64,000 bases of DNA from Curtobacterium caseinilyticum (GCF_030363035.1 NZ_JAUCMN010000007.1:124001-188000), one strand, 5' to 3'; positions 45,569 through 54,735 are shown, numbered from the stretch's first letter. A program made the numbers and translations. Notes: generated from the sequence alone by a model not told the origin.

Positions 45569-46852
45569 TCATCGGGCGAGGTGCGTGCGGTGCATGAACC
45601 ACACGACGCCCTCGGCCAGGGCGACACCGGCGGTGTGCCAGTCGTGCCCACCATCCTCGACCACGCGCTCGGTCACGGCGACCCCGGCGGCGCGCGCAGC
45701 TGCCACCACCCGGGGCACGACCGGGCCGTAGCGGCTGTCGTCCGCACCGGCTGCGACGAACGCGGCGGAGTCGCGGTAGGGCGCACGCTCCGCGAGCACC
45801 CGGAGTGGCTGTGCGGCCTCGTAGGCTGCGTCGTCGCCACGGAAACCCCTCGAGACGGTTTCGCCGCGGTCGCGCAGCACCGGTCCGATCTGACCCGAGA
45901 CGTCGATCCACGAACCGAACCGGTCCGGACGCCCGGCGCCGAGCTGCAGCGCACACGTCCCGCCCTGCGAGAACCCCGAGATCGCCCAGTCGGTGCCACC
46001 GGTCGCCGCGTGCAGGTGTGCGTGCACCCACGCCGGCACGTCCCGGGTCAGGTAGGTGGCGCTGTTGCCGAGCGGGCCGTCGACGCACATCGGGTTGTTC
46101 GTCGCCTCGGCGAGCTGGTCGGGCATCACCACGATCGGGGCGAGCCCGCGGTGCCGCCGCGCGATCGCGTCGAGCCGCGCGACCATCCGTCCGGCCTCGA
46201 TGATGTTCGCCGGGGCAGCGCCGGGGCCCTGCCCGGACAGCATCACGACGACGGGGAGTTCCGGGGCGTGCTCGACGAGGGCGGCCGGTGGGAGCCAGAC
46301 GAGCGCCGGCCGCGCGTGGAAGTGGGAGACCGCGCCGGGGATCCGCACGGAGCCGTACCGGCCGTGCGCGGGCAGGTCCCGAGGGGGTCGCCAGCTCACG
46401 GCGTCGGTGGGTCGTGGTCCCGGGTGCGCATCGGTCGGCAGCCGGAGTGGCGGTACGTGGGACTCTCCGAGCGCGTCCGCGATCGTCGGGAAGAGTCCGG
46501 CGTCGCGGTTGACCGCCAGGCCGCCGGAGACCAGCGCGAGCGGCACGAGCAGCACCGCCACCGCACGGGCCGGCCGACGGCCGCGGACGAACCCCACCAC
46601 CGCGACACCGAGCAGGGCGCAGACGACCCCGGTCCAGATTCGGTCGACCCAGGTGGGCGGGATGTCCAGCACGTCCAGCACGTCGCCGACGAACCACGAC
46701 AGCAGCGTGCCGAGCAGTGCGCCCACGACGACCGCCACCGCGACCCACCGCCACGACCGTCGTGTGGCGGCCACGACCGTCACCGCGGTCAGCAGGGTCA
46801 GCGCGTACAGCGGCAGGAGCACGTGGGCGGAGAGGAGTGGGAGGGTCGTCAC
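45569..46852 (-). CDS. Membrane-anchored esterase (esterase D/mycolyltransferase-like)
   Basis: 427-residue protein. Four hydrophobic helices fill residues ~1-125, followed by an extracytoplasmic alpha/beta hydrolase domain: 'LPVVVMLSGQGPGAAPANII', 'PIVVMPDQLAEATNNPMCVD', nucleophile 'WAISGFSQGGTCALQL' (G-F-S-Q-G) and 'DGGHDWHTAGVALAEGVVWF' with the catalytic His. The pattern is that of esterase D/antigen-85-like proteins found attached to multipass anchors in actinobacteria. Substrate unknown, probably an envelope ester. The GTG start at 46852 lacks a strong ribosome site. Confidence 0.85.
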   Translation of the reverse strand: MTTLPLLSAHVLLPLYALTLLTAVTVVAATRRSWRWVAVAVVVGALLGTLLSWFVGDVLDVLDIPPTWVDRIWTGVVCALLGVAVVGFVRGRRPARAVAVLLVPLALVSGGLAVNRDAGLFPTIADALGESHVPPLRLPTDAHPGPRPTDAVSWRPPRDLPAHGRYGSVRIPGAVSHFHARPALVWLPPAALVEHAPELPVVVMLSGQGPGAAPANIIEAGRMVARLDAIARRHRGLAPIVVMPDQLAEATNNPMCVDGPLGNSATYLTRDVPAWVHAHLHAATGGTDWAISGFSQGGTCALQLGAGRPDRFGSWIDVSGQIGPVLRDRGETVSRGFRGDDAAYEAAQPLRVLAERAPYRDSAAFVAAGADDSRYGPVVPRVVAAARAAGVAVTERVVEDGGHDWHTAGVALAEGVVWFMHRTHLAR

Positions 46853-47232
46853 GGGCGGGTCCGGCGGTCGGGCGCTCCCGGGTGCCGGCGGGTGACGGGC
46901 GGGAGCGGCGTGGTCCCGCGACCGTAGCGAGCGGAGGTGACCGGGAGGCCGCCGGACCGGGCTTCCCCGGCGCCTTCCCGGCTGACCCTGAGCGACCCCG
47001 CACCGACTCCTGGCCGGGTGACGGTCCGGACCTGTCCGACCGGCCGGTGCCCGGCATCCGGCTGGTCCGTCGGCCAGGGGTCGTCGGCGACCGACCACGG
47101 TGCAGCGGAGCACGACCGGAAGCCCCGGAGCGGGCGGTCCGCCTCCGTGCTCGCTGCGTGCCGGTCCGTACTCCGGGTGTGACCGCGGCGCGTCTGGGCG
47201 GCGTCGTCAGGGGTTCCTGGCAAGGTCGGCGG
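46853..47232. other. Divergent spacer, no gene seen
   Basis: 380 bp between the esterase and NUDIX starts. Several frames are open because of high GC, but none has a convincing start or pattern. No palindrome or repeat stood out. Confidence 0.4.
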
Positions 47233-47673
47233 ATGGAGTACACGGACTACGACACCCGGCTCGCCGCGTACGCGGTGGTCACCGAGGGCGACCGCGTGCT
47301 CCTCGCTCGCCTCCGCGTGCCCGAGGCCGGCACGTGGACCCTCCCCGGCGGCGGGGTCGAGTTCGACGAGACCGTCGAACAGGCCGTCGTGCGTGAGGTC
47401 CTCGAGGAGACCGGGTACGAGGCCACGTGCGGCCCGCTGCTCGGCGTCCGGCACCACATCGTGCCGAAGGAGCGTCGGATGCACGACAACGGCCGACCGA
47501 TGAAGGCGGTGCAGGTGGTGTTCCGCGCGACCGTCACCGGCGGATCGCTCCGCAGCGAGACCGACGGGTCGACGGACGAGGCGGCATGGGTGCCCGTCGC
47601 GGAGCTGCCGCGCCGCCGGCACGGGCTGCTCGTGCCGATCGCCCTCGGCTGGGCCGGGGCGCTGCACCCCTGA
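47233..47673 (+). CDS. NUDIX hydrolase
   Basis: 146-residue NUDIX enzyme. The box is 'GGGVEFDETVEQAVVREV' plus 'LEETGYE', matching GX5EX7REUXEEXGU exactly. The N-terminus 'YDTRLAAYAVVTEGDRVLLA' and C-terminal 'DEAAWVPVAELP' complete the fold. Hydrolyses a nucleoside diphosphate linked to another moiety; specificity unclear. ATG at 47233. Confidence 0.93.
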   Translation: MEYTDYDTRLAAYAVVTEGDRVLLARLRVPEAGTWTLPGGGVEFDETVEQAVVREVLEETGYEATCGPLLGVRHHIVPKERRMHDNGRPMKAVQVVFRATVTGGSLRSETDGSTDEAAWVPVAELPRRRHGLLVPIALGWAGALHP

Positions 47674-47737
47674 CCACCGCGGGCCGTCGGGCGGCTCCGG
47701 GTAGCGTCGTGTCCGTGACCGACCGGAGGGAGCGGAC

Positions 47738-48127
47738 GTGAGCGGCGAGGCCACCGACCTGTCGGCCCGGCTCTGGGACGAGCGCGCCGTGCTCGAACGT
47801 CTGGTCGCCCTGGTCGACGACCCCGACACCGGCCCCGACGACGGCCCTCGCGCCGCTGCCACCGCCACCGCTCTGCCCCTGCTCGACCGACTGCGCGCGC
47901 TGCGCCTCGAGCAGGACGTCCTCGTGCACGCCCTGGCCGAGCAGTGGGGTGCGGCACCGGACACGGCCACGCTCCGCTCGCTCGAACGGGTCGCGCCACC
48001 GCCGTGGGACCTGCTCCTGCCCGACCACCTGGCGGCCCTGGCCACCCTGAGCGCCCGGCTCGACTCCCTCGTCCCGCTCGGCCCGGTCCGCGATGCCTGG
48101 GACCGGATCAGGGCTCGAGCACGCTGA
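47738..48127 (+). CDS. Helical protein of unknown function
   Basis: 129-residue soluble, helix-rich protein: 'LSARLWDERAVLERLVALVD', 'ALPLLDRLRALRLEQDVLVH', 'LAALATLSARLDSLVPLG'. No membrane segment, no Cys, no recognised family. The heptad-like Leu spacing suggests a helical bundle or coiled coil. GTG start preceded by GGAGGGAGCGGAC. It lies 64 bp after the NUDIX gene and 100 bp before the kinase gene, all on the same strand. Confidence 0.7.
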   Translation: MSGEATDLSARLWDERAVLERLVALVDDPDTGPDDGPRAAATATALPLLDRLRALRLEQDVLVHALAEQWGAAPDTATLRSLERVAPPPWDLLLPDHLAALATLSARLDSLVPLGPVRDAWDRIRARAR

Positions 48128-48227
48128 GCGCGCTGAGCGCGTTGGCGGACGGGTCGGTGCACCAGGCGACCAGCGGTCCACCGTGCCGGTCACGCCGGAG
48201 GACCACCGCGCCTGCGAGGATGGTGCG

Positions 48228-48869
48228 GTGACCCCGCCCGAGCTGTCCGTCGACGCCGCCGTCGAGCGCGCCGTCGCGCTCGCCGACTCCGACGGGCGCA
48301 GTGTGCTCGGCATCGCCGGGGCGCCCGGTGCCGGCAAGTCGACCCTCGCGCGTCGGGTCGTCGCAGCCGTCGACGCCGCGCACGGCCCGGGCACCGCGGT
48401 GCAGGTCCCGATGGACGGGTTCCACCTGACGAACGCCGCCCTCGACGCGCTCGGACGCCGCGACCGCAAGGGTGCGATCGACACCTTCGACGCCGGCGGC
48501 TACGTCGCGCTCGTCCGTCGCCTGGCGACCGCCGACGAGGACGTCGTCTGGGCACCGGACTTCGACCGCCGGGTCGACGAGCCCGTCGCCGGGAGCATCC
48601 CGGTGCCGCGCACCGCCCGGCTCGTCGTCACCGAGGGCAACTACCTGCTCGACGCCGACGAGCCCTGGTCCGCGCTGCCGACGCTGTTCGCCGAGACCTG
48701 GGCGTGCGTCGTGGACGACCGGGTCCGCGTCGACCGCCTGGTGGGCCGGCACATGCGGCACGGACGCGACCACGAGGCGGCCCGCAGCTGGGCGGTCGAG
48801 GTCGACGGCGTGAACGCGGCGAGGGTCGCGACGACGGTGACCCGAGCCTCCCGGACGGTGCGGACATGA
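48228..48869 (+). CDS. P-loop nucleoside/nucleotide kinase-like protein
   Basis: 213-residue kinase of the uridine kinase/pantothenate kinase-like family. Walker A is 'GIAGAPGAGKSTLARRVVAA'. The acceptor motif 'VQVPMDGFHLTNAALDALG' with 'RRDRKGAIDTFDAGGYVALV' is typical of this group, as is 'LVVTEGNYLLDADEPW'. 'HMRHGRDHEAARSWAVEVDG' supplies the lid Arg residues. Substrate is uncertain (nucleoside, fructose or pantothenate-type alcohol). GTG start with GAGG 8 nt upstream. Confidence 0.88.
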   Translation: MTPPELSVDAAVERAVALADSDGRSVLGIAGAPGAGKSTLARRVVAAVDAAHGPGTAVQVPMDGFHLTNAALDALGRRDRKGAIDTFDAGGYVALVRRLATADEDVVWAPDFDRRVDEPVAGSIPVPRTARLVVTEGNYLLDADEPWSALPTLFAETWACVVDDRVRVDRLVGRHMRHGRDHEAARSWAVEVDGVNAARVATTVTRASRTVRT

Positions 48870-48882
48870 CCGCAGCACGGCC

Positions 48883-48932
48883 GACCGCCGCACGACCGAC
48901 GACCGCCGCACGACCGACCGCCGCACGACCGG
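48883..48932. repeat. Short direct repeats before the NmrA gene
   Basis: GACCGCCGCACGACCG occurs three times, starting at 48883, 48901 and 48916, in the 110-bp spacer upstream of the NmrA-type gene. Confidence 0.6.
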
Positions 48933-48978
48933 ACGCCCAGCGCCCGGACCCCGGCGCGACCAGACGACAGGAGCGACC

Positions 48979-49812
48979 ATGACCATCGCCATCACCGGGG
49001 CCACCGGCAACATCGGCGGTGCCGTCGCCCGCGCGCTCGCCGCGTCGGGCACGCCCTTCCGCATGCTCGTCCGTGACGCGAGCCGCGCGCCGGAGCTGCC
49101 GGGCGCTGAGGTCGCGGTCGCGTCCTTCGCCGACGCCGACGCGAGCCGCGCGGCACTCGAGGGCGTGGACACGCTGCTCATGGTCTCCGGTTCCGAGGCG
49201 CAGGACCGGCTCGACCAGCACCGGACCTTCGTGGACGCCGCTGCGGAGGCGGGCGTCGGGCACGTCGTCTACACGTCCTTCGCGGGTGCCGCTCCGGACG
49301 CGACCTTCACCCTGGGGCGCGACCACTGGGCGACCGAGCGGGCGATCGAGGCGACGTCGATGGCGCACACGTTCCTCCGCGACTCGTTCTACCTCGACTT
49401 CGTCGAGGACCTGGTCGGCGAGGACGGGGTGATCCGCGGGCCGGCCGCCGACGGAGCGATGGCCGCCGTCGCACGGGCCGACGTGGCCCGGGTCGCGACC
49501 GAGGTGCTGCTGCACCCGTCGGAGCACCGTGACCGGACGTACGACCTGACCGGGCCGGAGGCGATCACCCTCGCGCAGGCCGCTGCCATCGTGTCCGAAG
49601 TGCGCGGTCGGACGGTCACCTACCACCCGGAGACGGTGGAGGAGGCCTACGCCTCACGGGCGCGCTGGAACCCCGAACCGTGGCAGGCCGATGCCTGGGT
49701 GAGCACCTACACGGCCATCGCCGAGGGCGCGCTGGCGCACGTGTCCACGGACGTCGAGCGGGTCACCGGACGTCGTCCGCTCTCGCTGCGCGAGGTGCTG
49801 CAGGCGGGTTGA
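48979..49812 (+). CDS. NmrA-type NAD(P)-binding oxidoreductase
   Basis: 277-residue atypical SDR. 'MTIAITGATGNIGGAVARAL' carries the GxxGxxG dinucleotide site; 'LVRDASRAPELPGAEVAVAS' and 'LEGVDTLLMVSGSEAQDRLD' follow the NmrA/QOR2 layout, and 'HTFLRDSFYLDFVEDLVG' the substrate side. The YxxxK pair of classical SDRs is absent, as usual for this branch, which includes quinone reductases and redox sensors. ATG preceded by ACAGGAGCGACC. Confidence 0.9.
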   Translation: MTIAITGATGNIGGAVARALAASGTPFRMLVRDASRAPELPGAEVAVASFADADASRAALEGVDTLLMVSGSEAQDRLDQHRTFVDAAAEAGVGHVVYTSFAGAAPDATFTLGRDHWATERAIEATSMAHTFLRDSFYLDFVEDLVGEDGVIRGPAADGAMAAVARADVARVATEVLLHPSEHRDRTYDLTGPEAITLAQAAAIVSEVRGRTVTYHPETVEEAYASRARWNPEPWQADAWVSTYTAIAEGALAHVSTDVERVTGRRPLSLREVLQAG

Positions 49813-50393
49813 CCCGCCGCGAGAACGTCCGTTCTCCCCAAGTTGTGGGGCTCGTGGGCGGTGGTGACGCGGTGGTCCACTTGCGGAGTGTCCGGCGTTC
49901 GTGCCGGAACCGCCGGACCCCCGTCGGCCCGGCGGTCGACGTGTCTGGCTGCGTTCGGGTCGTGGCCAGGCACAGCGCTCCTGACGGCGGCCCGCGCCAG
50001 TCCGCACTGCGAACGAACCTGTGAGGCGGAGCGTCCGGGCCTCGTAGTGTCGGCTCCGCTACTCCGCGGGACCCTGACCGCGGGAGCCCGGATCCCTGTT
50101 CCCGGGCTGGTCTCGTCTGCAACCCAGCGTCGCACCCGACGGCGCCGTAGCGCGGGGGTGCCCGCCTCGGACCCGAACCACGACGGGCGCTCCCGCAACC
50201 CTCCACCGCCGGGCTCGACGAGTCCGCGTCCGCCTCGGCCGGGAGGCACGGCCCCCGGCCGCCGCACCGGTCGCGGCGTGCACGTGGTCCGTCCCACCCG
50301 TGGTTCGGCGGGCGCGTCAGTGGTTCGGCGGGCGCGTCAGGTGACGCGTCGCGCGTCCGGCGTCGCGTCGCGCCGCGTCACGCCGCGGATGCG
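49813..50393. other. Intergenic region with repeats, no gene seen
   Basis: 581 bp between the NmrA gene and the convergent MFS gene. No gene is supported. It holds a GGAGGC half-element (50228-50252), a 20-bp exact tandem duplication TGGTTCGGCGGGCGCGTCAG (50301-50320 and 50321-50340), and several GACGCGTCGCG motifs at 50340-50410 near the MFS stop. Confidence 0.5.
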
Positions 50394-51665
50394 TCAGGCG
50401 ACGCGTCGCGCCGCGATGGTCCCGGCGACGCCGAGGGTCAGCACCGCGACGAGCACGACGAGCAGCGGTGCCGTCCAGTCGCCGGTCGCTCCGTGCAACG
50501 ACCCGGCGACGAGCGGCCCGGCCGAGCCGATCAGGTACCCGCCGCCCTGCACGAACGCCGACATCCGCCTGGCGTCGTCGTCACTCGTCACGATCCGGAC
50601 GATCACGATGAAGATGACCGTGATGCCGCCGCCCTGCGCCGCCCCGCCGAGGATCGACCAGAGCAACCAGAGCTGCGGTGCGAACAGCAGCCCGAGCGGC
50701 ATCGCGAGCCAGAGGACGGCCACGAGCGCGATGATCCCGCGCGGCCGGAACCGGGTGGCGAGCACCGGGACCCCGAGCGCGCCGACGACCGCCATGATCT
50801 GGAACACGGACGAGCTCGCCCCGGAGGACTCCGCCGAGAACCCGATCTCGTCGTGCAGCAGCGTCGGGATCCACGCCGTGAGCGCGTAGTACGAGAACGC
50901 CTGGCCGCCGAACGCCAGCGTCAGTCCCCAGGTGATGAGCCGCCGGGCCGGGCGGACCGGCTCCGTGACCGCGTCGGAACGGGAGCCGGACGGCACCGTG
51001 CGGATCGATCCGGTCTCGGTGAGCAGCTCGACCGGGCCGGTCGCGACCACGGGTTCGACCCGGGCCGGCCGGAGCCACGCGGCCCGCGCACCGACGGCGT
51101 ACGTCCACGCCAGGCCGGCCACGACCGCGAAGAGCGCCCACACCGCGATCGCGACGGGCCAGCCCCAGGCCGTGGCGATCGGCGCCGTGCCGAGCGAGGT
51201 GATCATCGACCCGACGTTGAGCGCCGACGTGTACACGCCCGTGACGATGCCGACGCGCTCGGGCGAGGTGTCCCGCCGGATCACGACCGGCACGACGACG
51301 TTGCCGATCGTGATGCCGATGCCGATCACCGCCGTGCCGACCAGCAGCGCCGCCGACGAGGGCAGGGACCGCACGACCGTGCCCGCGAGCACGATGACCA
51401 GCGAGAGCGACACCGCCCGCTCCGGGTCGGCCTTCGCGATGACCCAGCTGGCGAACGGCGTCGCGAGCGAGAAGCACAGCACCGGGATCGTCGTGAGGAG
51501 TCCGGCGATCGTCGCGGTCAGGCCGAGGTCCGCCCGGATCTCGCCGATCACGGGAGCCGGGGCGACGATCGGCCCGCGGAAGTTCAGGGCGATGAGGACG
51601 ATCGCGGCCGGCAGCAGCCAGGCGGCCCCGCGGAGTCCGCGACGAACCGCGGTGCCGTCCGTCAC
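50394..51665 (-). CDS. MFS transporter, CynX/NimT-like
   Basis: 423-residue transporter with about 12 helices. The N-terminal 'IALNFRGPIVAPAPVIGEIR' and 'TTIPVLCFSLATPFASWVIA' are characteristic of CynX/NimT-type transporters. Mid-loop residues ~200-225 are hydrophilic; the second half begins 'LTLAFGGQAFSYYALTAWIP'. Its GTG overlaps the stop of the HAD phosphatase gene (GTGA). Substrate, perhaps cyanate, nitroimidazole or another small molecule, is not determinable. Confidence 0.9.
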   Translation of the reverse strand: MTDGTAVRRGLRGAAWLLPAAIVLIALNFRGPIVAPAPVIGEIRADLGLTATIAGLLTTIPVLCFSLATPFASWVIAKADPERAVSLSLVIVLAGTVVRSLPSSAALLVGTAVIGIGITIGNVVVPVVIRRDTSPERVGIVTGVYTSALNVGSMITSLGTAPIATAWGWPVAIAVWALFAVVAGLAWTYAVGARAAWLRPARVEPVVATGPVELLTETGSIRTVPSGSRSDAVTEPVRPARRLITWGLTLAFGGQAFSYYALTAWIPTLLHDEIGFSAESSGASSSVFQIMAVVGALGVPVLATRFRPRGIIALVAVLWLAMPLGLLFAPQLWLLWSILGGAAQGGGITVIFIVIVRIVTSDDDARRMSAFVQGGGYLIGSAGPLVAGSLHGATGDWTAPLLVVLVAVLTLGVAGTIAARRVA

Positions 51666-52324
51666 GAGGCCGGCAGCAGGATCGGCAGCAGGTCGAGCGG
51701 GGTCGCCGCCTGCGCGACGGTGCCCTCGGCCTCGGACGGGGCGCCGTACCCCCACTCGGCGAAGACGACCGGGACGCCGTGCACGCGGGCGCCCTCGACG
51801 TCGTGCAGCCGGTCGCCGACGAGCACCGGTCGGCTGACGTCGTGCCCGGCGGCACCGAGGCGACGCAGGGCCTCGGCGACGACGTCGGCCTTGGCGCTCC
51901 GGACCTCGTCGTCGCTGGCACCGGTGACGAAGTCGATGTACCCGGTCAGGCCGTAGTGGTCGAGGATGACGGTCGCCGGCGTCTCGGGCTTGCTCGTCGC
52001 GGTCGAGATCGGCAGGCCGGCCTCGTGCAGGGTGCGGAGGACGACGTCGACGTCGGGGAACATCGCCGAGTCGAGGGCCCCGTGCGACAGGTAGTGCTCC
52101 CGGTAGACGGCGAGCGTGTGCTCCGCCTGCGCGTCGTCCATCCCCATGGCCGTCCGGAAGGTGTCCATGATCGGCGGACCGACGAACGACATCAGCGTCG
52201 CGTGGTCGGGCACGGGCACGCCGACCGTGCGGAAGGTGTGCGTCATGCTCTCGAGGATCCCCGGAGCGGAGTCGCTGATGGTCCCGTCGAGGTCGAACAG
52301 GATGGCGGTGTACGGGCGGGTCAT
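51662..52324 (-). CDS. HAD-superfamily phosphatase (Gph/PpaX-like)
   Basis: 220-residue phosphatase. HAD motif I 'AILFDLDGTISDSA' (nucleophile Asp), helical cap region, motif II 'ISTATSKPETP', and motif III/IV 'SAKADVVAEALRRLG' with 'VLVGDRLHDVEGA'. Closest to phosphoglycolate phosphatases by layout. First gene in a pair with the CynX-like transporter. A nested palindrome lies about 100 bp upstream of its start. Confidence 0.92.
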   Translation of the reverse strand: MTRPYTAILFDLDGTISDSAPGILESMTHTFRTVGVPVPDHATLMSFVGPPIMDTFRTAMGMDDAQAEHTLAVYREHYLSHGALDSAMFPDVDVVLRTLHEAGLPISTATSKPETPATVILDHYGLTGYIDFVTGASDDEVRSAKADVVAEALRRLGAAGHDVSRPVLVGDRLHDVEGARVHGVPVVFAEWGYGAPSEAEGTVAQAATPLDLLPILLPAS

Positions 52325-52421
52325 GTCCTGCCCAGCCTAGTCGCGGCGGTCGACGCGACCAGGGGACGGGCCGCAGGGCGTGTGGCGGAGGTGGGGCGTG
52401 CCTCCCGGCCGCGTCTTCCAC

Positions 52422-52483
52422 GGAACCAGGTTCCGGACACAGCACCACGCTCTTCCGCGGTGTGGTGTCCGGAACCTGGTTCC
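52422..52483. repeat. Nested palindromic element, second copy
   Basis: Perfect 19-bp arms, GGAACCAGGTTCCGGACAC (52422-52440) and the reverse complement (52465-52483). The first 25 bp equal those at 631-655 inside recF. Here it is intergenic, between nucS and the HAD gene, and could form a 62-nt hairpin. Confidence 0.88.
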
Positions 52484-52521
52484 GGGGAGCACACGGAGCG
52501 CACCCCGCGGTCGGCGCCGCC

Positions 52522-53217
52522 TCAGAACAGGCGGGTGTGCCCGCCCTCGATGCCCCGCATCGCGTCGTAGTCGAGCACGAGGACGCGGATGCCGCGGTCC
52601 TCGGCGAGGGTGCGGGCCTGCGGTGCCACCGTCTGCGCGGCCAGCACCCCCTGCACCGGACGGAGCAGCGGGTCGCGGTTCATCAGCTCGAGGTAGCGCG
52701 TGAGCTGCTCGACGGCGTCGATGTTGGCGTTGCGCTTCATCTCGACCGCGACGCTCGCGCCCGCGTCGTCCCGCGCCAGGATGTCCACCGGGCCGATGGC
52801 GGTCATGTACTCGCGACGGACCAGGGTGTGGCCGTCACCGAGGAGCTCGATCTGCTCGGCCAGGAGCTGCTGCAGGTGCGCCTCGACCCCGTCCTTCACC
52901 AGGCCCGGGTCGACGCCGAGGTCGTGCGACTCGTCCGCGAGCACCTCGTACAGGCTGACGATGAGCTTGTCCTGCGTCTTCTTCTGCGTGACGGTCCAGA
53001 CCTGCGTGATGCCGGCGGTCGCCTGCTCCTCGTCGGGCTCGGTCATCTCGATCGAGCACGGCGGGCTCATCCAGTTCAGCGGCTTGTAGCTGCCGCCGTC
53101 GGAGTGGACGAGCAGCGAGCCGTCCGCCTTGAGCATGAGCAGGCGGGTCGCGAGCGGCAGGTGGGCCGACAGGCGTCCGGCGTAGTCGACGGAGCAGCGG
53201 GCGATGACGAGACGCAC
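52522..53217 (-). CDS. nucS: NucS/EndoMS mismatch-specific endonuclease
   Basis: 231-residue nuclease providing non-canonical mismatch repair in actinobacteria that lack MutS/MutL. An N-terminal beta-sandwich DNA-binding domain ('[20 protein letters not shown]', '[19 protein letters not shown]') is joined to a RecB-like nuclease domain. The catalytic residues are Asp145 in 'GPVDILARD' and Glu159-x-Lys161 in 'VAVEMKR'. The extreme C-terminus 'EGGHTRLF' is the place where NucS proteins contact the sliding clamp. GTG start. Nine bp after the upstream MFS gene, so likely cotranscribed. Confidence 0.94.
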   Translation of the reverse strand: MRLVIARCSVDYAGRLSAHLPLATRLLMLKADGSLLVHSDGGSYKPLNWMSPPCSIEMTEPDEEQATAGITQVWTVTQKKTQDKLIVSLYEVLADESHDLGVDPGLVKDGVEAHLQQLLAEQIELLGDGHTLVRREYMTAIGPVDILARDDAGASVAVEMKRNANIDAVEQLTRYLELMNRDPLLRPVQGVLAAQTVAPQARTLAEDRGIRVLVLDYDAMRGIEGGHTRLF

Positions 53218-53226
53218 CCGGCGATC

Positions 53227-54627
53227 CTAACGGTCGGTGCGTGCTCCGGCGTCCGCTCGGTCCGTCGGCTCGGCCGTACCGGCCGTTGCGGTCGGTCGGG
53301 TCGTCCCGGCCTGGAGGCGCGGGGCACGCCCGTCGTCGGCCGTCCCGTCCGTGCCCTGGTCACCACCGGTGCCGTGGTCGCCACCGGCCCGCTGCTCACG
53401 CCGTCGCCGCAGGGTCTCCGCCGCGGCGCCCGTCTCGCGGGCCGCGCCCGACGCCAGGCCGGCGGCGATGATGAACACGAACACCACGAGCAGGGCGCCG
53501 AGCAGGCCGATGTGCTCGCCCAGGAACCCGATGAGCGGCGGGCCGGCGAGGAACGCCACGTACCCGATCGTCGCGACGGCGCTGACCTTGAGCGCAGCCG
53601 AGCGGGGGTCGTCCGCCGCGGCGGACATCCCCATCGGGAAGCCGAGGCTCGCGCCGAGGCCCCAGAGCACCACGCCGACGATCGCGATCGGGATGACGTC
53701 CACGAAGATGAGGAGCCCGAGGCCGACCACGGCGACGGCAGCGCTCACGCGGAGCACCGGCACCCGGCCGAACCGGTCGATGAGCGGGCTGCCGGCGATG
53801 CGCCCCGCGGTCATCGCGGCGAGGAACACCGTGAGGACCGCCGAACCGGCCGCGTTGTCGAGCCCGTGACCGTCGATCATCGCCAGGGGCAGCCAGTCGT
53901 TGGCGGAGCCCTCGGCCAGGGCCATGCCGAGGACGATGACGCCGATGAGCAGTGTCGACGGCTGCGCCCAGACCTGCCAGCGGGTGAGCTGCACGGGGGT
54001 CGGGCTGGTGGCGGTGGACTCGTGCTCCTCGAACCGGTGCTCGTCGCCGAAGCGTGACGCGGCCGCGAGCATGACCAGGCAGACTACCACGCCGAGGACG
54101 GCGAAGTGCAGGACCACCGGCACCTCGAGGGCCTCGGTCAGGGCGCCCAGACCGGCACCCGCGAGCGTCCCGACGCTGAAGGCCGCGTGGAAGAGCGGCA
54201 TGATCGTGCGCCCGCCGGCCTTCTCGGCGGCGGCACCCGAGACGTTCATCGACACGTCGACCAGGCCGTTGCCGAAGCCGAACGCGATGAGCCCGACCCA
54301 GATGGCCGCGAAGCCCCAGCCCGCGGTGACGGCGACGCCCGCGAACACCAGACCGACCGCCAGGCAGACCGCAGCGACCTGGACGCCCCGCCGTGCCCCG
54401 ACCTTCGCGACGATGTGGCCGGCGAACGTCAGGCCACCGATCGAGCCGACGGCCATGCCCAGCACGAGCAGGCCCATCTCGAACGTGCTCGCTCCCAGGG
54501 AGTCGCGGACGCTCGGGATCCGGCCGAGCCAGGTGGCGATCGCGAGCCCGGAGAGCGTGAAGGCCACGAAGACCGCGGCGATCCAGACGCGGGTGGTCGG
54601 GGCGGTGCGGGCGGACGTCGTCGTCAT
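53227..54627 (-). CDS. MFS transporter with repeat-derived C-terminal tail
   Basis: 466-residue transporter with 12 helices over residues ~15-405: 'SGLAIATWLGRIPSVRDSLG', 'FGNGLVDVSMNVSGAAAEKA' and 'MPLFHAAFSVGTLAGAGLG' are typical of YbjJ/FucP-like MFS proteins. The last ~60 residues are hydrophilic and low-complexity ('GGDHGTGGDQGTDGTADDG'), and their DNA contains a GGCCTGGAGGCGCGG half-element, so the original gene probably ended earlier. Divergent from a LacI-type gene with a perfect 18-bp operator between, suggesting sugar or glycoside transport under LacI control. Confidence 0.88.
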   Translation of the reverse strand: MTTTSARTAPTTRVWIAAVFVAFTLSGLAIATWLGRIPSVRDSLGASTFEMGLLVLGMAVGSIGGLTFAGHIVAKVGARRGVQVAAVCLAVGLVFAGVAVTAGWGFAAIWVGLIAFGFGNGLVDVSMNVSGAAAEKAGGRTIMPLFHAAFSVGTLAGAGLGALTEALEVPVVLHFAVLGVVVCLVMLAAASRFGDEHRFEEHESTATSPTPVQLTRWQVWAQPSTLLIGVIVLGMALAEGSANDWLPLAMIDGHGLDNAAGSAVLTVFLAAMTAGRIAGSPLIDRFGRVPVLRVSAAVAVVGLGLLIFVDVIPIAIVGVVLWGLGASLGFPMGMSAAADDPRSAALKVSAVATIGYVAFLAGPPLIGFLGEHIGLLGALLVVFVFIIAAGLASGAARETGAAAETLRRRREQRAGGDHGTGGDQGTDGTADDGRAPRLQAGTTRPTATAGTAEPTDRADAGARTDR

Positions 54628-54691
54628 GCTGGGATCCGGTCTCGTGCTGGTGGCGGCTGCTGCAGTGCGGGTGATGGTGCGTCCCGGGGCT

Positions 54692-54709
54692 GGTCGAATC
54701 GATTCGACC
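54692..54709. promoter_or_regulatory. LacI-type operator between MFS and lacI genes
   Basis: GGTCGAATCGATTCGACC, a perfect 18-bp palindrome with the central CG expected for LacI/GalR regulators. It lies 65 bp before the MFS start and 27 bp before the regulator start, so it could control both. Confidence 0.85.
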
Positions 54710-54735
54710 GTTCGGTGTGACTACGCTAACGGGCG

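Noticed and set aside
49843..50889. Open frame across the NmrA-MFS spacer
   Set aside because: Ser/Arg/Pro-rich translation, overlaps the MFS gene in antisense, no recognisable pattern.
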